Shown here: positions 1 to 9,554 of the stretch, one piece after another
Position numbering within the stretch: position 1 is the first letter of the stretch
Layout of the letters: each line of letters opens with the position of its first letter
Origin: Dipteris shenzhenensis
Taxonomy: Eukaryota > Polypodiophyta > Polypodiopsida > Gleicheniales
Length of the DNA stretch: 64,000 bases
Strand: one strand, 5' to 3'
Assembly: GCA_047967505.1 (NCBI GenBank)
Contig: CM106540.1
The notes under the pieces: generated by a model
The model's input: only the letters and a program-made list of their open reading frames with translations
Database searches by the model: none
Told to the model about the DNA's origin: nothing
Program-made: the position numbers and the translations under genes

Positions 1-940
1 GCACAATCCTTAACCATCACCTGAAGGAAGCAGCACAATTTCTATCCACAATCCTAGGGGTTAAGTGCGGCAAGAATCCATCCCTTCCACTCTGCACATT
101 TGTTTTGCTAAGTAGGAAACTAAAACAAGACTAGGTCCAGCACTTAGTCATCTTCTTTACAAAGAAACTAGATGGTTCATCAGGCCAAAAATGTAAAATT
201 CCACACTTATTGGCTATAATAATAAAAAAAGAACTACAAGAAAGAGAAATGACTCTACCCCAGCCACCAAAACCAATTGAGGAGTTGGACATACCCTTCT
301 CACCAGTATGGGAGCTGCTGTCACCAACTTCTCCTACTATCACATTGATAAGTGCAGATGCCTTAGAAGAAATACCTATTCTGGAGGTCAAGATTGAGGA
401 ATTTCCCCACGAGATGCTACAGCTCGATGCACAACTGCAACCAATATATCTCCAACAACAGCAGCAACCAGAGCCCGAGGCAAGATCGGCACCAGAACCT
501 GAGGAAAGATCGGCACCAGAGCCTGAGGCTACATCATCACTAGAACTGCCCATCAACGCCATGCCAGTCGATGAGCCACAAGGGGAGCTAGTGCAAGATC
601 AATAGTATGACTATTGTACACAAGGGACTGAAATACCATTGGAACAACCTCCCCCAAGTACTACAAAATCATCGGGATGGCTACATGGGCACCACTTGTA
701 TCAGTAGTATAACCAGACCTCATCACGGTCTGTCATTCTCCAACATCAAGCTAGCCAAATGATCCAAATGTCAGAACTATTCACTAGCTTGGCCAAGGAA
801 GAATATGCAAGAGAATTGGTGGACAGACAGACTTCAACAAAAATTGAAGACCAATTCTAGGAAATCACCATAGAGGTCAAGGCACTTCGGGCGTGAATAG
901 ATGAGAAGGAGATAGAAGAAGTGTGCATGAACCAAGCTGC
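1..940 (+). pseudogene. Gypsy copy G0: 3'-terminal ORF (env position), degenerate 3' part
   Basis: This stretch aligns base for base with about 3259-4200 and is a second, decayed copy of the ORF described at 2626-4236. In-frame stops include TAG at 132-134, where the sister copy has TGG (Trp), and further TAG/TGA codons near 603, 704, 856 and 895. The longest open part (210-605) is Pro/Glu-rich with a short repeat of the type APEPE. It runs directly into an LTR of the same family at 941, so it is the 3' end of an element. Its 5' part lies outside the window. No function remains; the intact family protein has no function I can name. Confidence 0.75.
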
Positions 941-974
941 TGACTCTGTGCCAACATGAACTTATGTAAAAAGA

Positions 975-1225
975 GAATCTAATACAACTTTGCATTACAA
1001 CTTTGTGTTACAATTTTGTGATACGACTTTGTGATACAACTTTGTGTTACAACTTCTACATAGAACTTCTACATGTAGAAAGAGAATGTGTTACAACTTT
1101 GTGTTACAACTTTGTGATACAACTTTGTGTAACAACTTCTACATGTAGAAAGAGAATGTGTTTCAACTTTTTGTTACAACTTTGTGTTACAACTTTGTGA
1201 TACAACTTTGTGTTACAATTCCTAC
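975..1225 (+). repeat. U3 tandem repeats, ACAACTTTGTG units
   Basis: About a dozen copies of a 12-13 bp unit (ACAACTTTGTGTT / ACAACTTTGTGAT) sit just upstream of the LTR TATA box, interleaved with a longer unit containing 'ctacatgtagaaagagaatgtg'. The inverted LTR carries the same array at about 17870-18110. Position suggests enhancer-like U3 repeats; that role is inference. Confidence 0.7.
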
Positions 1226-1252
1226 ATGCAGAGAGAGAAGCTCTCCAACTTG

Positions 1253-1260
1253 TATAAATA
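1253..1260 (+). promoter_or_regulatory. LTR TATA box
   Basis: TATAAATA lies at the boundary between the U3 repeats and the conserved leader. It is conserved in the inverted LTR copy (12770-12777, minus strand). Transcription would be expected about 30 bp downstream. Confidence 0.65.
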
Positions 1261-1383
1261 CCCCATAATGGAATGAAGCCCACACTCTTTGGGGCATTGT
1301 GTTGATTCTACTTTGGTATTCCAAGCATTTGTCTCAAGTGTCCATGCTTCCTTGCACTGCACGTCCAAAAGCATGTCCTAACC

Positions 1384-1545
1384 TTGCAACTCCTCCTCCC
1401 CTCTCCTCCAACCTTGCAACCCATCCTCTCCCTCTCCTCCTCCCTTCTCCTCCTCCCTCCTCCTCCTCCTCCTCCTCCTCCCTCCTCCTTCTCTCTCCTC
1501 CTTCTCCCTCCTCCTCCTCCCTCCTCTCTCTTCTTTCCCCCATGC
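1384..1545 (+). repeat. Pyrimidine-rich (CCT)n leader tract
   Basis: Nearly pure C/T on the plus strand with runs of TCCTCC. The long reading frames on both strands here are low-complexity artefacts. The inverted LTR has the matching GGA-rich tract at about 12485-12610. Confidence 0.8.
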
Positions 1546-1659
1546 TCTTACACCTTCTTCCTCTCCCAATCCTATGCTTCCCCTAAACCCTTTGTTCCTC
1601 ATCCCTTAAACTCCATGATCTACGAGGGAGACGAGTTCTCCACCATGTATTCTATCCTA

Positions 1660-1862
1660 AACCTTGGAACCTCCTTCTAACCGTGGACTCTTTCTAAACC
1701 GTGGAACCTCCTCCCAAACCCTGGAACTCCTTCTAAACCCTGGAACCTCCTTCTAACCCTGGAACCTCCTTCTGAACCCTGGAACCTCCTTCTAAATCCT
1801 GGAACTCCTTCTAAACCTTGGAACCTCCTTCTAACCCTTAAACTCCTCCTAAACCCTACAAC
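1660..1862 (+). repeat. About 20-bp tandem repeat in the LTR (CTGGAACCTCCTTCTAAACC)
   Basis: Roughly ten degenerate copies of a 20-21 bp unit. The inverted LTR shows the complement (about 12150-12360). It is therefore an LTR component rather than a separate satellite. Confidence 0.75.
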
Positions 1863-1956
1863 CCCCAATCAAGGCGAAAGCCTTCATTACCTCAATCATG
1901 ATGATACATGTTCCTTTTACACATGCATGCACTTTGTTTGCTTACCACAATTAAGC

Positions 1957-2041
1957 CTTTGCTGACGGGGGCACCCGGAGGCCCGCCTGCTTAGCATCGC
2001 CCTCCGCCCTCCCGCCGCCCGTCGCCACCCCACCCCACTCC
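1957..2041. other. GC-rich junction sequence
   Basis: About 85 bp of unusually C/G-rich DNA between the truncated LTR and the pol fragment. It has no match elsewhere in the window and probably marks the joint of a deletion that removed the LTR end, gag and most of pol. Confidence 0.4.
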
Positions 2042-2302
2042 CTGAAAGCTAAAGACATCAAGGAAGGGGAGTTAGTCCTATTATATAATGCCAAAGTACA
2101 CAAGGGAAAACTGAAGTATCTAGGTCAAGGACCGTACCGAGTATGAAAGATGACTCCCATGGGAGCTGTGCTACTAGAAACATTGGATGGAGTCCAATTC
2201 AACACAACAATAAACGGGAGCCGACTAAAGTGCTACTACATCAACACGCAAGCCATCCCCGATAAAAATGAAGATTTGGAAAACCAAGTCTTCCTTAGTT
2301 AG
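2042..2302 (+). pseudogene. Gypsy G1: C-terminal end of integrase/pol
   Basis: Read in one frame, this gives the last 86 codons of a Ty3/Gypsy pol. It includes the integrase C-terminal pattern of a 'G-E-L-V-L-L-Y' strand, 'GKLKYLGQGPYRV', and a 'NGSRLK.YY' motif shortly before the end. There is one TGA where a conserved position is expected (near 2143). The frame ends with TAG at 2300-2302. Upstream pol, RT and gag are deleted. It lies about 320 bp before the downstream ORF, the position of the extra 3' ORF in Athila/Tat-type elements. Confidence 0.7.
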
Positions 2303-2625
2303 GATTAGATTGTATCACGAGCACTCACTTGCATATGTACATCTTCGCACATATAGGTAGCACCAATCAATTTTACCTAGGGCTCAGAAGTGATGAATGA
2401 GTTCTAGCTGCCCTATGAAAATCCCAGCAAAAAAGCATATAGTTAGTCCCTACCTAGCTACTATGTCACGTGCACTCACACGCTTTCGCTTAGACACATA
2501 GATGATTGCATGAATAATTGTACCACACACTTTCATTCCACACTCTCAAAGCATGTATACAAAATATCTCTCTCTCACACACACACAGAAAGGTCATACC
2601 GACATGCCAATCAATCTAATGATCA
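2303..2625. other. Spacer between Gypsy pol and 3' ORF
   Basis: A noncoding spacer of about 320 bp containing a CA-rich stretch near 2565-2590. A splice acceptor for a subgenomic mRNA would be expected here, but I cannot fix one from sequence alone. Confidence 0.4.
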
Positions 2626-4236
2626 ATGGTACACTACATGCACATGGATGCAAGTTTAGAAAAGACACCGCCACTAAAGAGGATGCGCAGAAAGAGCCCA
2701 CCGCCTCAACCACAGGACCCCCTCCAGAGTTCGCAGCCATCTACATCCTCTCAACCATGGAGACCACAGGCATTCGTGGTCCAAAGCGATAGCTCCGAAA
2801 AAGATTCAGTGCATGACCAAGCATAACAAATGCGACCTCAGTCACAACCGGCCTACACAGCCATTGACAAGGCCCAATCACTGGAACTTGTCTGGCCACC
2901 CACATCGACTTATGCTCTTTCCCAGGAAGCAACATCTTACTTAGAGCAATGGGGTCTAGGCAGTTTGCATGAGAGCCTCAAATCCTTGGAGGACAGTCCT
3001 ACCTTGACCACCTACATCAAGGACTTTCTCCATTCTTACTACTCCAGCAATGCAAAGGATGGCAAGTACGATACAATCACTGTACAGCAGAGCCCACTCA
3101 ACATTATCCTCGACAATACAGTCATTCAAAGGGCTTTCTCACTGCCAAAACAAGGTGGCAAATACCAGGCTAAATGGTCTGCTGATGCAAAGTTTATCGA
3201 AGTACAGTCTCTCCTCACCAAGGGCACACTGATCCATAGAGATGGCATATTGCTTCACACAATCCTTGACCATCGCCTCAAGGAAGTAGCACAATTCCTA
3301 TCCACAATCCTGGGAATTAAGTACGGCAAAGGTCACTCCCTTCCACTCCGTAGATTTGTTTTGCTAAGTAGGAAGCTAAAACAAGACTGGGTCCAGCACT
3401 TCGTCATCTTCTTTACCAAGAAACTCGATGGTCCTTCAGGCCAAAAATGTAAAATTCCACACTTATTGGCTATAATCATAAAAAAAGAACTACAAGAAAG
3501 AGAAATGACTCTGCCCCAATCACCAAAACCAATTGAGGAGTTGGACATACCCTTCTCACCAGTATGGGAGCCGCCACCAACTCCTCCAACTATTACATTG
3601 ATAAGTGTAGATGCCTTAGCAAAAGTACCTATTCTGGAGGTCAGGATTGCAAAATTGCCCCACGAGATGCTACAACTCGGTGCACAACTGCAACCAATAA
3701 GTCTCCACCAACAGCACAAAATAGAGCTCGAGACAAGATCGGCACCTGAACCTGAGGAAAGATCAGCACCAGAGCTTGAGACTACATCAGCACTCAAACC
3801 ACCCATCGATGCCATGCCAGTCGATGAGCCACAAGGGGAGCTAGTGCTAGATCAGAAGTATGAATATTGTACACAAGGGACTAAAATGCCATTGGAACAA
3901 CCTCCCCCAAGTACTATAGAATCATCAGGATGGCTACATGGGCACCACTTGTATCAGCAATATCGCCAAACCTCATCACCGTCTTTCATTCTCCAACATC
4001 AAGCTAGCCAAATGATCCAAATGTCAGAACTATTCACTAGCTTGGCCAAGGAAGAATATGCAAGAGAATTGGAAAGGCAGACTGCATTAGAAATCGAAGA
4101 CCAATTCCAAGCAATCGCCAAATAGGTCAAGGCACTTCGGGCACAGATAGATGAGAAGGAGGTCGAAGAAGTGCACATGAACCAAGCTCTCCAAGCTCAA
4201 GAGAAGGCAGTAAGGGATGTGACCTTCAACCTCCAC
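2626..4236 (+). pseudogene. Gypsy G1: 3'-terminal ORF (env position), nearly open
   Basis: One frame runs from ATG 2626 to at least 4236 with only two interruptions: TAA at 2824-2826 and TAG at 4123-4125, both explainable as Gln codons with C to T. The open core (2830-4122) is 431 aa. The N-terminus is basic and Pro/Ser/Gln-rich (KRMRRKSPPP). The middle, about residues 100-260 of the whole frame, is a folded-looking domain like that of the plant retroelement protein often annotated as 'putative plant transposon protein'. Then come Pro/Glu-rich repeats (APEPEERSAPE), and a C-terminal charged, probably coiled-coil segment. I see no clear signal peptide or transmembrane helix, so 'env' refers to position only. 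It is truncated at about 4237 by Copia LTR sequence. Confidence 0.65.
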
Positions 4237-4510
4237 ACAGTCAACCCGAGAGTGGGCTGCCCCAAGAAAAGCTCCATCTACCCTTAGTGCGGTTAGTCAT
4301 GGGATGCCTTCCCACACTTGCATGTAGCCTATTTGGTAGTGTGCCAACTTCATCCAGCCATCAGGCCACACATGGCCCCCATCTGGTGTCCAAACCAGGA
4401 CCTACCGGATAACCGAGATACTCAAATGCCTTCTCCTCATATGGGGGGCTTACAAGTAGAGTTAGCTGGTTCCCGCATAGTTACATGAGAGTCGAGCTTT
4501 GATATCTAAA
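4237..4510 (-). repeat. Inverted Copia-2 LTR fragment (5' part)
   Basis: The reverse complement matches the start of the LTR at 62045-62330, including its first bases (GATATCTAA read here for TTAGATATC). The remaining 550 bp of the LTR are absent. It separates the Gypsy ORF from CACTA element A. Confidence 0.75.
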
Positions 4511-6009
4511 AGAGCCAACTCCTCAGGGGCCTAGCCCTGCGACTACCCCTCGGGGAATCCTTTGCTAGTAGCCCATGGCTTTATCGGGAGTCCCAATGCA
4601 TTTTTTGCATCCATGAGCGATGTAAAGGTAGTGAGATTCTTCTTTCTCCTATCCCAGAGGACCTCAGCTATTCCCTCTCCTACACCCATGGGTTAGGGAC
4701 ATCAATGGCTTTACATACTCGACAAGCATCCCCTATAGCCCCTTCCTAGGGGTCATCACTTAGGCATACCCATCGTAGGTCCAGAGAGAGTAGTAAGAGT
4801 CCAGGACGCTATGGTGGCACGAGGGATGTAGACAAGTCTACACACTCACATCGCTACATGTCTCCCCTTCCTCATGAGATGCAATACCAATCAGTAGGTC
4901 CCTTGCCCTCTCCACTCATAGGCTACAACACCCTAGAGACCACTTGCTCCTTAAGCGCTCGCTCCACCCCCTGCTCCACCCCTTGCTCTAGCTCTGCTAC
5001 TCCATCCATCACAAATCCTTTGTACTTTGTTTTGTCCAAGGACCTATCCTACAGAGTGAATAGTGTTGGGGAGGTTATACAAGATGAGGACGGGAAGTAC
5101 ATGAGAAGGTTGGTGAGCACCCACTTCCCCAATGATATATTCAAACCTTGGAACCAATAGGACAATAAAGCCAATAATGCTTGCATACATGCCCTCAAGA
5201 GACAATTTCCAAATCCTAGAGGGTATGAGTTTGATAGAAATGCCATGCTTACTTGCATGGGAGAGATCCTCAGGTCTCATAGATATGAATTAAGGGAGGC
5301 TGTTAAGGAGGGTAAGCACATCTAGGGTGGGTGGACCCAAAGGATTGGAAGAGAGTGAAGAATGATTACAAGGAGAATCCAGATGCATTTGAGCCTCAGC
5401 GGAGGGCGGCGAGGATATGCTTGGAGACCGTAGGTCCTTCATACCTTGGGAGCGGTGGCAAAGTAGGCAATGAGGCATGGGTGGTAAGTATATATTTATC
5501 TTCTTTTTGGATTTCTAATATGTTCAACCGTTCAAATATCTCATCATTCATATCTAACCAATTGAATTCAGATCCACAGGAATTCGTGATTGGAAGGCCT
5601 CCAAACAACAAGGAGTACAGAACGATGTTCAGGATTGGAGCTAAGGCATGGTTTAAGGAGAAGGAGAGAGAAGGAATTTACATGGATTGGGAAAGGGTGG
5701 TAGCGCATCATGTGAGTATACCCTATTGCTTTTCATTATCGTTTGACTATCACCATTGTCTTACAATCAATGCTCTTAGTTTTTCGAACGTGTTTCATTA
5801 TTAGGGAGGCACGTTTGACCCATCTGGAAATTTGGAGAAGAGATGGGATCTGAAGAAGAAGCAGTTAGGTTAGTAGAAGAGGAGGGCAAGGAGGATGTGG
5901 AGGGCACATGTAGTGAGACCGAGGGTGAGGGGGGCAAGGAGGATGAGGAGGGTGCACACAGAGAGACTGAGGGCGAGGAGGCCGAGGAGGACGAGGAGGA
6001 GCAATAGTA
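4511..6009 (+). pseudogene. CACTA element A: ORF2 (TNPA-like), three-exon pseudogene
   Basis: It corresponds exon by exon to the intact gene at 31527-33090. Exon 1 covers 4511-5483 with many stops. It keeps the 'AHGF.GSP...S.E' region, the segment LSYRVNSVGEVIQDEDGKYM (5044 on) and the core with 'KDWKRVKNDY..NPDAFEPQRRAARICLE' (5331 on). The donor is GTAAGT at 5484. Exon 2 (5580-5711) follows acceptor ...CCACAG and has the pattern GRPPN..EYRTMFRIGAKAWFKE, with donor GTGAGT at 5712. Exon 3 (about 5806-6009) is a Glu/Asp-rich tail. The conserved core resembles the plant Ptta/En/Spm transposase family. The role of binding subterminal repeats is inferred from En/Spm TNPA. Left TIR and TNP2 are missing. 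Confidence 0.75.
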
Positions 6010-6267
6010 GGATAAGACATTTAATCGTTCAATATTTCGGAACTTTTGCCCTTTTATAGTAGATTACCTCGGTAGATTTGCCATTTTGGAGTTTGGCACT
6101 TTTGCCATTTTGTAGCGCATTAGCGTATTACTTTGGTGGATTTGCCATTTTTTAGCACATTACTTTGGCACATTTGCCATTACTTTGTAGACCTTCTTTT
6201 TAAAATTGTAATGTACACCTCCGCATTTGTAACGTTTAACTGCAATTTCAATGGAAAAAAAACTTTT
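6010..6267 (+). other. CACTA-A 3' untranslated region, copy 1
   Basis: Short repeats of 'gcacttttgccattttgtagcgcattac' type, then a stretch (6170-6267) nearly identical to 7895-7986. It precedes the first hairpin. No gene seen. Confidence 0.5.
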
Positions 6268-6309
6268 GTGGGGTAGGATGGGAATGAAACAAGCCCCATC
6301 TTGTCCCAC
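6268..6309. terminator. CACTA-A 3' hairpin, copy 1
   Basis: Left arm 6268-6282 (GTGGGGTAGGATGGG) and right arm 6295-6309 pair along all 15 positions, three of them G-U. The loop is 12 nt. It stands where the TAAAC-type hairpin stands in elements B and C. A terminator or 3'-end role is inference. Confidence 0.55.
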
Positions 6310-6310
6310 A

Positions 6311-6690
6311 TCATGGCTTCGTATGATCTTTGCTTCTGGATCCCAGAGATGATAGCCCATCTCTCCACTTTCACCATAACCTAGACAGATGCATTTCCTA
6401 GACCTAGGATCTAGCTTTTTCCAAAGCTCTTTTGGCACATGTACATATGCCTCACCCCCAAATATATGCAAATGAGAGTAAGAGGGCTTCTTGCCATTCC
6501 ATGCCTCTTCAGGAATACCACCATCCAAACTCTTACTAGGTGATCTATTAATCACATGCACCGCAATCTTCATTGCCTTAGCCCAAACCTGCCAGAAAGA
6601 CTTGCATTTAAAAGCATACATTGCAACCTTTCTTGAATGGTGCGGTTCATCTATTATGCAACTGGATTTAGTTCTAGAGTACAAGGGGAC
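6311..6690 (-). pseudogene. Copia integrase C-terminal fragment
   Basis: Minus-strand frame with clear Ty1/Copia integrase features. These are a 'FWQVWAKAMKIAVHVINRSPS' segment, then P-E-E-A-W-x-G-K-K-P-S, 'H-L-x-I-F-G', 'K-L-D-P-R-S-x-K-C-I-x-L-G-Y' and a 'HLWDPEAKIIRSHDV' end. The frame is open for about 125 codons and then runs into CACTA sequence at 6310. No protease, RT or LTR accompanies it. It is inserted next to the hairpin of CACTA-A. Confidence 0.75.
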
Positions 6691-7679
6691 GTGAGTGATT
6701 GTCCTAAACCAGCCCGGTGCTTGTTCAAGTCAAGCAGCAGTTACCGATTGAAATTGTGGTTGAATAGAAATAGAGAAATGAAAAGCAATATATTGGTATT
6801 GTCTAATTGTGAAATTGAGAAATGAAAAACAATAGTTGAAATTGTGACTATTCGAAACCAGCTCGATGGTTGAAATTGCGACTATCCAGCTAAACCAGCG
6901 CGATGGTTGAAATTGTTTTGTTTTGCTAGTAGCTTGATTAGTTTAAATATTAGATTCATTACATGTCTATATTAAAGCAGCTCGGGGATTGAAATTGTTT
7001 TGTTTTCCCATAGGTTGATTAGATTAATTAGACCGCATTTTGGCACGTACTGTGTTTTGCAAAAAGGGGGCTCAGTGTATTGTTGTTCCCACATGTTGGG
7101 TCAGCAAATGGTGCTTATCTCAAGTTTATGCATCAAAATCCTAGAATTTTAATTAGGCAGAGGTGCTTTGAGAATTGTAAGCTCTGGTACATCAAAAACT
7201 CAAAGATAGGAATATTGTTAATGCAAAACACACATAGAATTTCACCTAGCCTAGCAAGCTATGAATGACTTGAGATCTGGTCGTGCTAGAGAATTTCTCT
7301 ATGGGGATCGATGCCCATGTCTCCTTGATGAATGCAAATTCTGTAGGTCACCTAGATCCTCATTATGTAGTGCTAGTGTAAAAATTATGGGGAAACACAA
7401 TTATGGAAGTGTAGATCAATGGGTGAATATTTTTCCATATAGAATTACAAATATTAGCCCGTTTACCATTTTTAGGGAAAATTTATCAAATTATTTGAGG
7501 CCCTAAATATTAGTCCACATGTATTCTTATGCAAGTATATCAAATTTGAAGCACTAAATTAGCCCATCCAATATGGAAAAGCATCTAGATTAGCCCTTGG
7601 GCTAAAATTTGCCCCTAATTTTTTCCCTGGTAGTGCAAGGGAGACTAGCTTTTGTAGCCTAAGGTCTCTATGGGAGCCA
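6691..7679. other. Unassigned filler inside CACTA-A
   Basis: About 1 kb without recognisable coding potential. A motif of the type 'gcccgatgg/cggtg(g)ttgaaattg' recurs at about 6710, 6860, 6900 and 6980 as a diffuse repeat. Open frames here are short and show no family pattern. Confidence 0.35.
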
Positions 7680-7890
7680 ATGGTTTTTCCAATGGGAGAT
7701 CGTGGGTGGCACCACATTGAATGCATTTGTGGCACATGCAGGCATTGTAGCCGAAAGCTGAAGAAGAGGCAATTTCAAGTCTTTCCAAATGAAATTAGGG
7801 AAGACAACCCTGTTGCTCTAAAATGGAGGAGATTTGAAAATGTCAATGTTGAAGGATCCAATAAAAAGAGATGGATACTATCGTGTAAGA
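7680..7890 (+). other. Possible captured exon with Cys/His cluster
   Basis: One frame is open across 7680-8006. Its first 70 codons read like real protein: a cluster C-x-C-x2-C-x2-C (ECICGTCRHC), then KKRQFQVFPNEIRED and 'NPVALKWRRFENVNVEG'. I do not recognise the family. It lies inside CACTA-A between two copies of its 3' region, so a transduplicated host-gene fragment is possible. It could also be another transposon piece. Confidence 0.35.
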
Positions 7891-7894
7891 GCAC

Positions 7895-7986
7895 TTGCCA
7901 TTACTTTGTATACTCTCTTTCCCAAATTGTAATGTACACCTTTGCATTTGTAACATTTAATCGTGATTTTAATGGGAGAAAATTAT
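7895..7986 (+). other. CACTA-A 3' untranslated region, copy 2
   Basis: Nearly repeats 6170-6267 in the same orientation ('ttgccattactttgta ... attgtaatgtacacct'). The two copies bracket the 1.6-kb filler. Confidence 0.5.
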
Positions 7987-8028
7987 GTGGGGTGGGATGG
8001 GACTGAAACAAGACCCATCCTACCCCAC
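7987..8028. terminator. CACTA-A 3' hairpin, copy 2
   Basis: Left arm GTGGGGTGGGATGGG (7987-8001) pairs with CCCATCCTACCCCAC (8014-8028): 14 Watson-Crick pairs and one G-U, loop 12 nt. A T run follows (8034-8040). It lies between ORF2 and the subterminal repeats, as in elements B and C. Confidence 0.6.
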
Positions 8029-8040
8029 AAAACTTTTTTT

Positions 8041-8250
8041 AGCTTTTGTAAAAACGTCAGTATATATTGACGCCTGTATTGACACTGCAGTGCCCATACT
8101 GACAATAGTGTCGGGCATATTTTATAGATGGTTACACCGATTCCTGCACTGATGGTTTCTTTGAGATGTCCACACCGATGGAATTTCTGACACTTTCCAC
8201 TTGTTAAAATAGAAAATTTCTTCATATTTAGCACCGATATAGGTGTTGAA
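8041..8250. repeat. CACTA-A right subterminal repeats
   Basis: Diverged palindromic or partial sites. The clearest is CGTCAGTATATATTGACG at 8055-8072, symmetrical except for one pair and centred on TATA. Further GTC..TATTGACAC, CACCGAT and GTGTCGG words follow. The position corresponds to the GTCGCTATATAGCGAC blocks of elements B and C. Confidence 0.6.
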
Positions 8251-8272
8251 AAGCGGCCCGTGCCTTGTAGTG
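8251..8272. mobile_element. CACTA-A right terminal inverted repeat
   Basis: Reads inward from 8272 as CACTACAAGGCACGGGCCGC, matching the family end CACTACAAGGCATAGGCC of elements B and C with small changes. The flanking AAA (8273-8275) would be the 3-bp target duplication; the left partner is lost. Confidence 0.8.
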
Positions 8273-8417
8273 AAATGCTAGGACAGTTTCTAAGCATCTC
8301 AAAAATGCTACTAGAAGTTTGGGATAGGGAAAGGAAAATAGGTTCAACTTCTTCCTCGATGCCTATAGAGTTTACATCAATAATGCTGTAAAGATGCTAT
8401 CAAATGACATGGTGAAA

Positions 8418-9553
8418 ATGTTATTTGTTGTTTCTTGGAATGTCAGTGGGTGATGTGACCCTAGCAAACAAATAGGAATCATCTCTGTTATGGGTAAGTT
8501 AAAAGTAGACTTAGTCTTATTGCAAGAATGGGCGTGCGGCCAGAATGACCCCTTTTGGTTCAGTCTTCCCAAAATGGTGTTTTCGATGCTATGTAATTGC
8601 CCTTTGTGGGGAAAAGGCGGCACCACCTATTTGGGTAGAGATAACACCTATATGTAGAAGCTGTTTATAGATGATGAAGGTAGGTACTTAGTAGTTTTGG
8701 TCAGCATTGCAGTATTTCAGTTGAATGCAACGTGTCTTTATGCCATGCACTCCTCAGGTGAAAGAGAAGTATGTTGGAATGAGTTATTTGCTCAGATGAA
8801 AGGTTATTGCTAGCTCCTAGGGGGTGATTGGAATTTCACCCTAAATAGGACGGATAGATCCCACCTGGGGGGTTTCCTCACGATTGCTAAATTAGATGCA
8901 TGGAATGATTTATGCCCCAAATATGGCCTAATAGAGTATATGCAAATTAACCCAAAAGGGTTAGATGGGTTCACTTGGAGCAATAAGAGAAGTGGGGAAG
9001 ACTATAGAGCCAGAAGGCTCGACAAAAGCTATGTAGGATGGTGGATGCAATCTCATATGAAAGGTCAATTTCTGCTGAGCACATGTCTTTCGAATCATAT
9101 TCCTGTCTAGTGGTCCTTCGGTATCCCTCGTAAGATCGAGAAGTCATTTGATTTCCCATTCAAATTTAACAATACATTTTTGGTGTGAAAAGAGTTTTGT
9201 GACAACATTAGGGCAGTATGGTAGAGAGTCAGCAGCCAGTATGAGGATCCATGCTCGGGGGGTTCACCTAACATATCTGTAAGTTATCACGTGCATTCAA
9301 ATGAAGGGGTTTTCTAGTTCAAAAATTCAAGGTGAATTTACAAAAATACATTTACAAAAGGGGTTTTTGAAAGCAGTTTTTTTAAAAGTTCTGTAAGTTC
9401 ATAAAGACAAAGGGGTCATTTAATTCATGAAAATATTTTAGGAATTGGGTTTTTAAAATACCCTTTGAACGCGCATCATACATAGGGTTTCTCAATAGGT
9501 GCCCCCTTTGAGGATCCATGCCTAGAATGGGATAAGTCGATCAAAAGTTGATC
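8418..9553 (+). pseudogene. LINE (L1-type) ORF2, endonuclease part
   Basis: One frame, with stops at several sites, shows an apurinic-type endonuclease. It begins MLFVVSWNVSG and contains 'DLVLLQEW', the 'GGDWNFTLN' motif (8820 region), 'GFTWSN.R' followed by 'RRLDKSYV', and 'LSNHIPV' in place of the usual SDH-type end. The reading continues through a 254-bp inserted element (9255-9508) as ...SSQYEDPC|LEWDKSIKS. The reverse transcriptase half of the same element resumes at 18136. ORF1 and the 5' end are not visible. Confidence 0.8.
9255..9508. mobile_element. Foldback MITE inside the LINE, 13-bp direct repeats
   Basis: TGAGGATCCATGC occurs on both sides (9242-9254 and 9509-9521). Removing the insert and one copy restores the LINE frame, which proves insertion. 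The ends are inverted repeats: left GGGGGGTTCACCTA, and right, read inward, GGGGGCACCTATT. Imperfect similarity continues for about 60 bp (GCATTCAAA / GCGTTCAAA). There is no coding capacity. The superfamily is uncertain, as the duplication is longer than the usual 8-11 bp of Mutator-like elements. A related end is at 37295-37358. Confidence 0.7.
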
Positions 9554-9554
9554 T

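Larger units (their letters stand above)
941..1956 (+). repeat. Gypsy-family LTR (G0), 3' end truncated
   Basis: The same sequence occurs inverted at 11880-12805 plus 17866-18135, where it is followed by a primer-binding site, so this is an LTR. It follows the terminal ORF and starts with TGACTCTG; the minus-strand copy starts TGTTGACTCTG. It holds upstream tandem repeats, a TATA box, a pyrimidine-rich leader and a 20-bp repeat array. Alignment with the minus copy stops after 'aagcct' near 1956, so the last 200 bp or so, including the terminal CA, are missing. This LTR probably also served as the 5' LTR of the tandem element G1 to its right (inference). Confidence 0.75.

Noticed and set aside
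2830-4122. True viral-type envelope gene
   Set aside because: It sits in the env position of a Gypsy element, but I see no convincing signal peptide, transmembrane segment or fusion motif.
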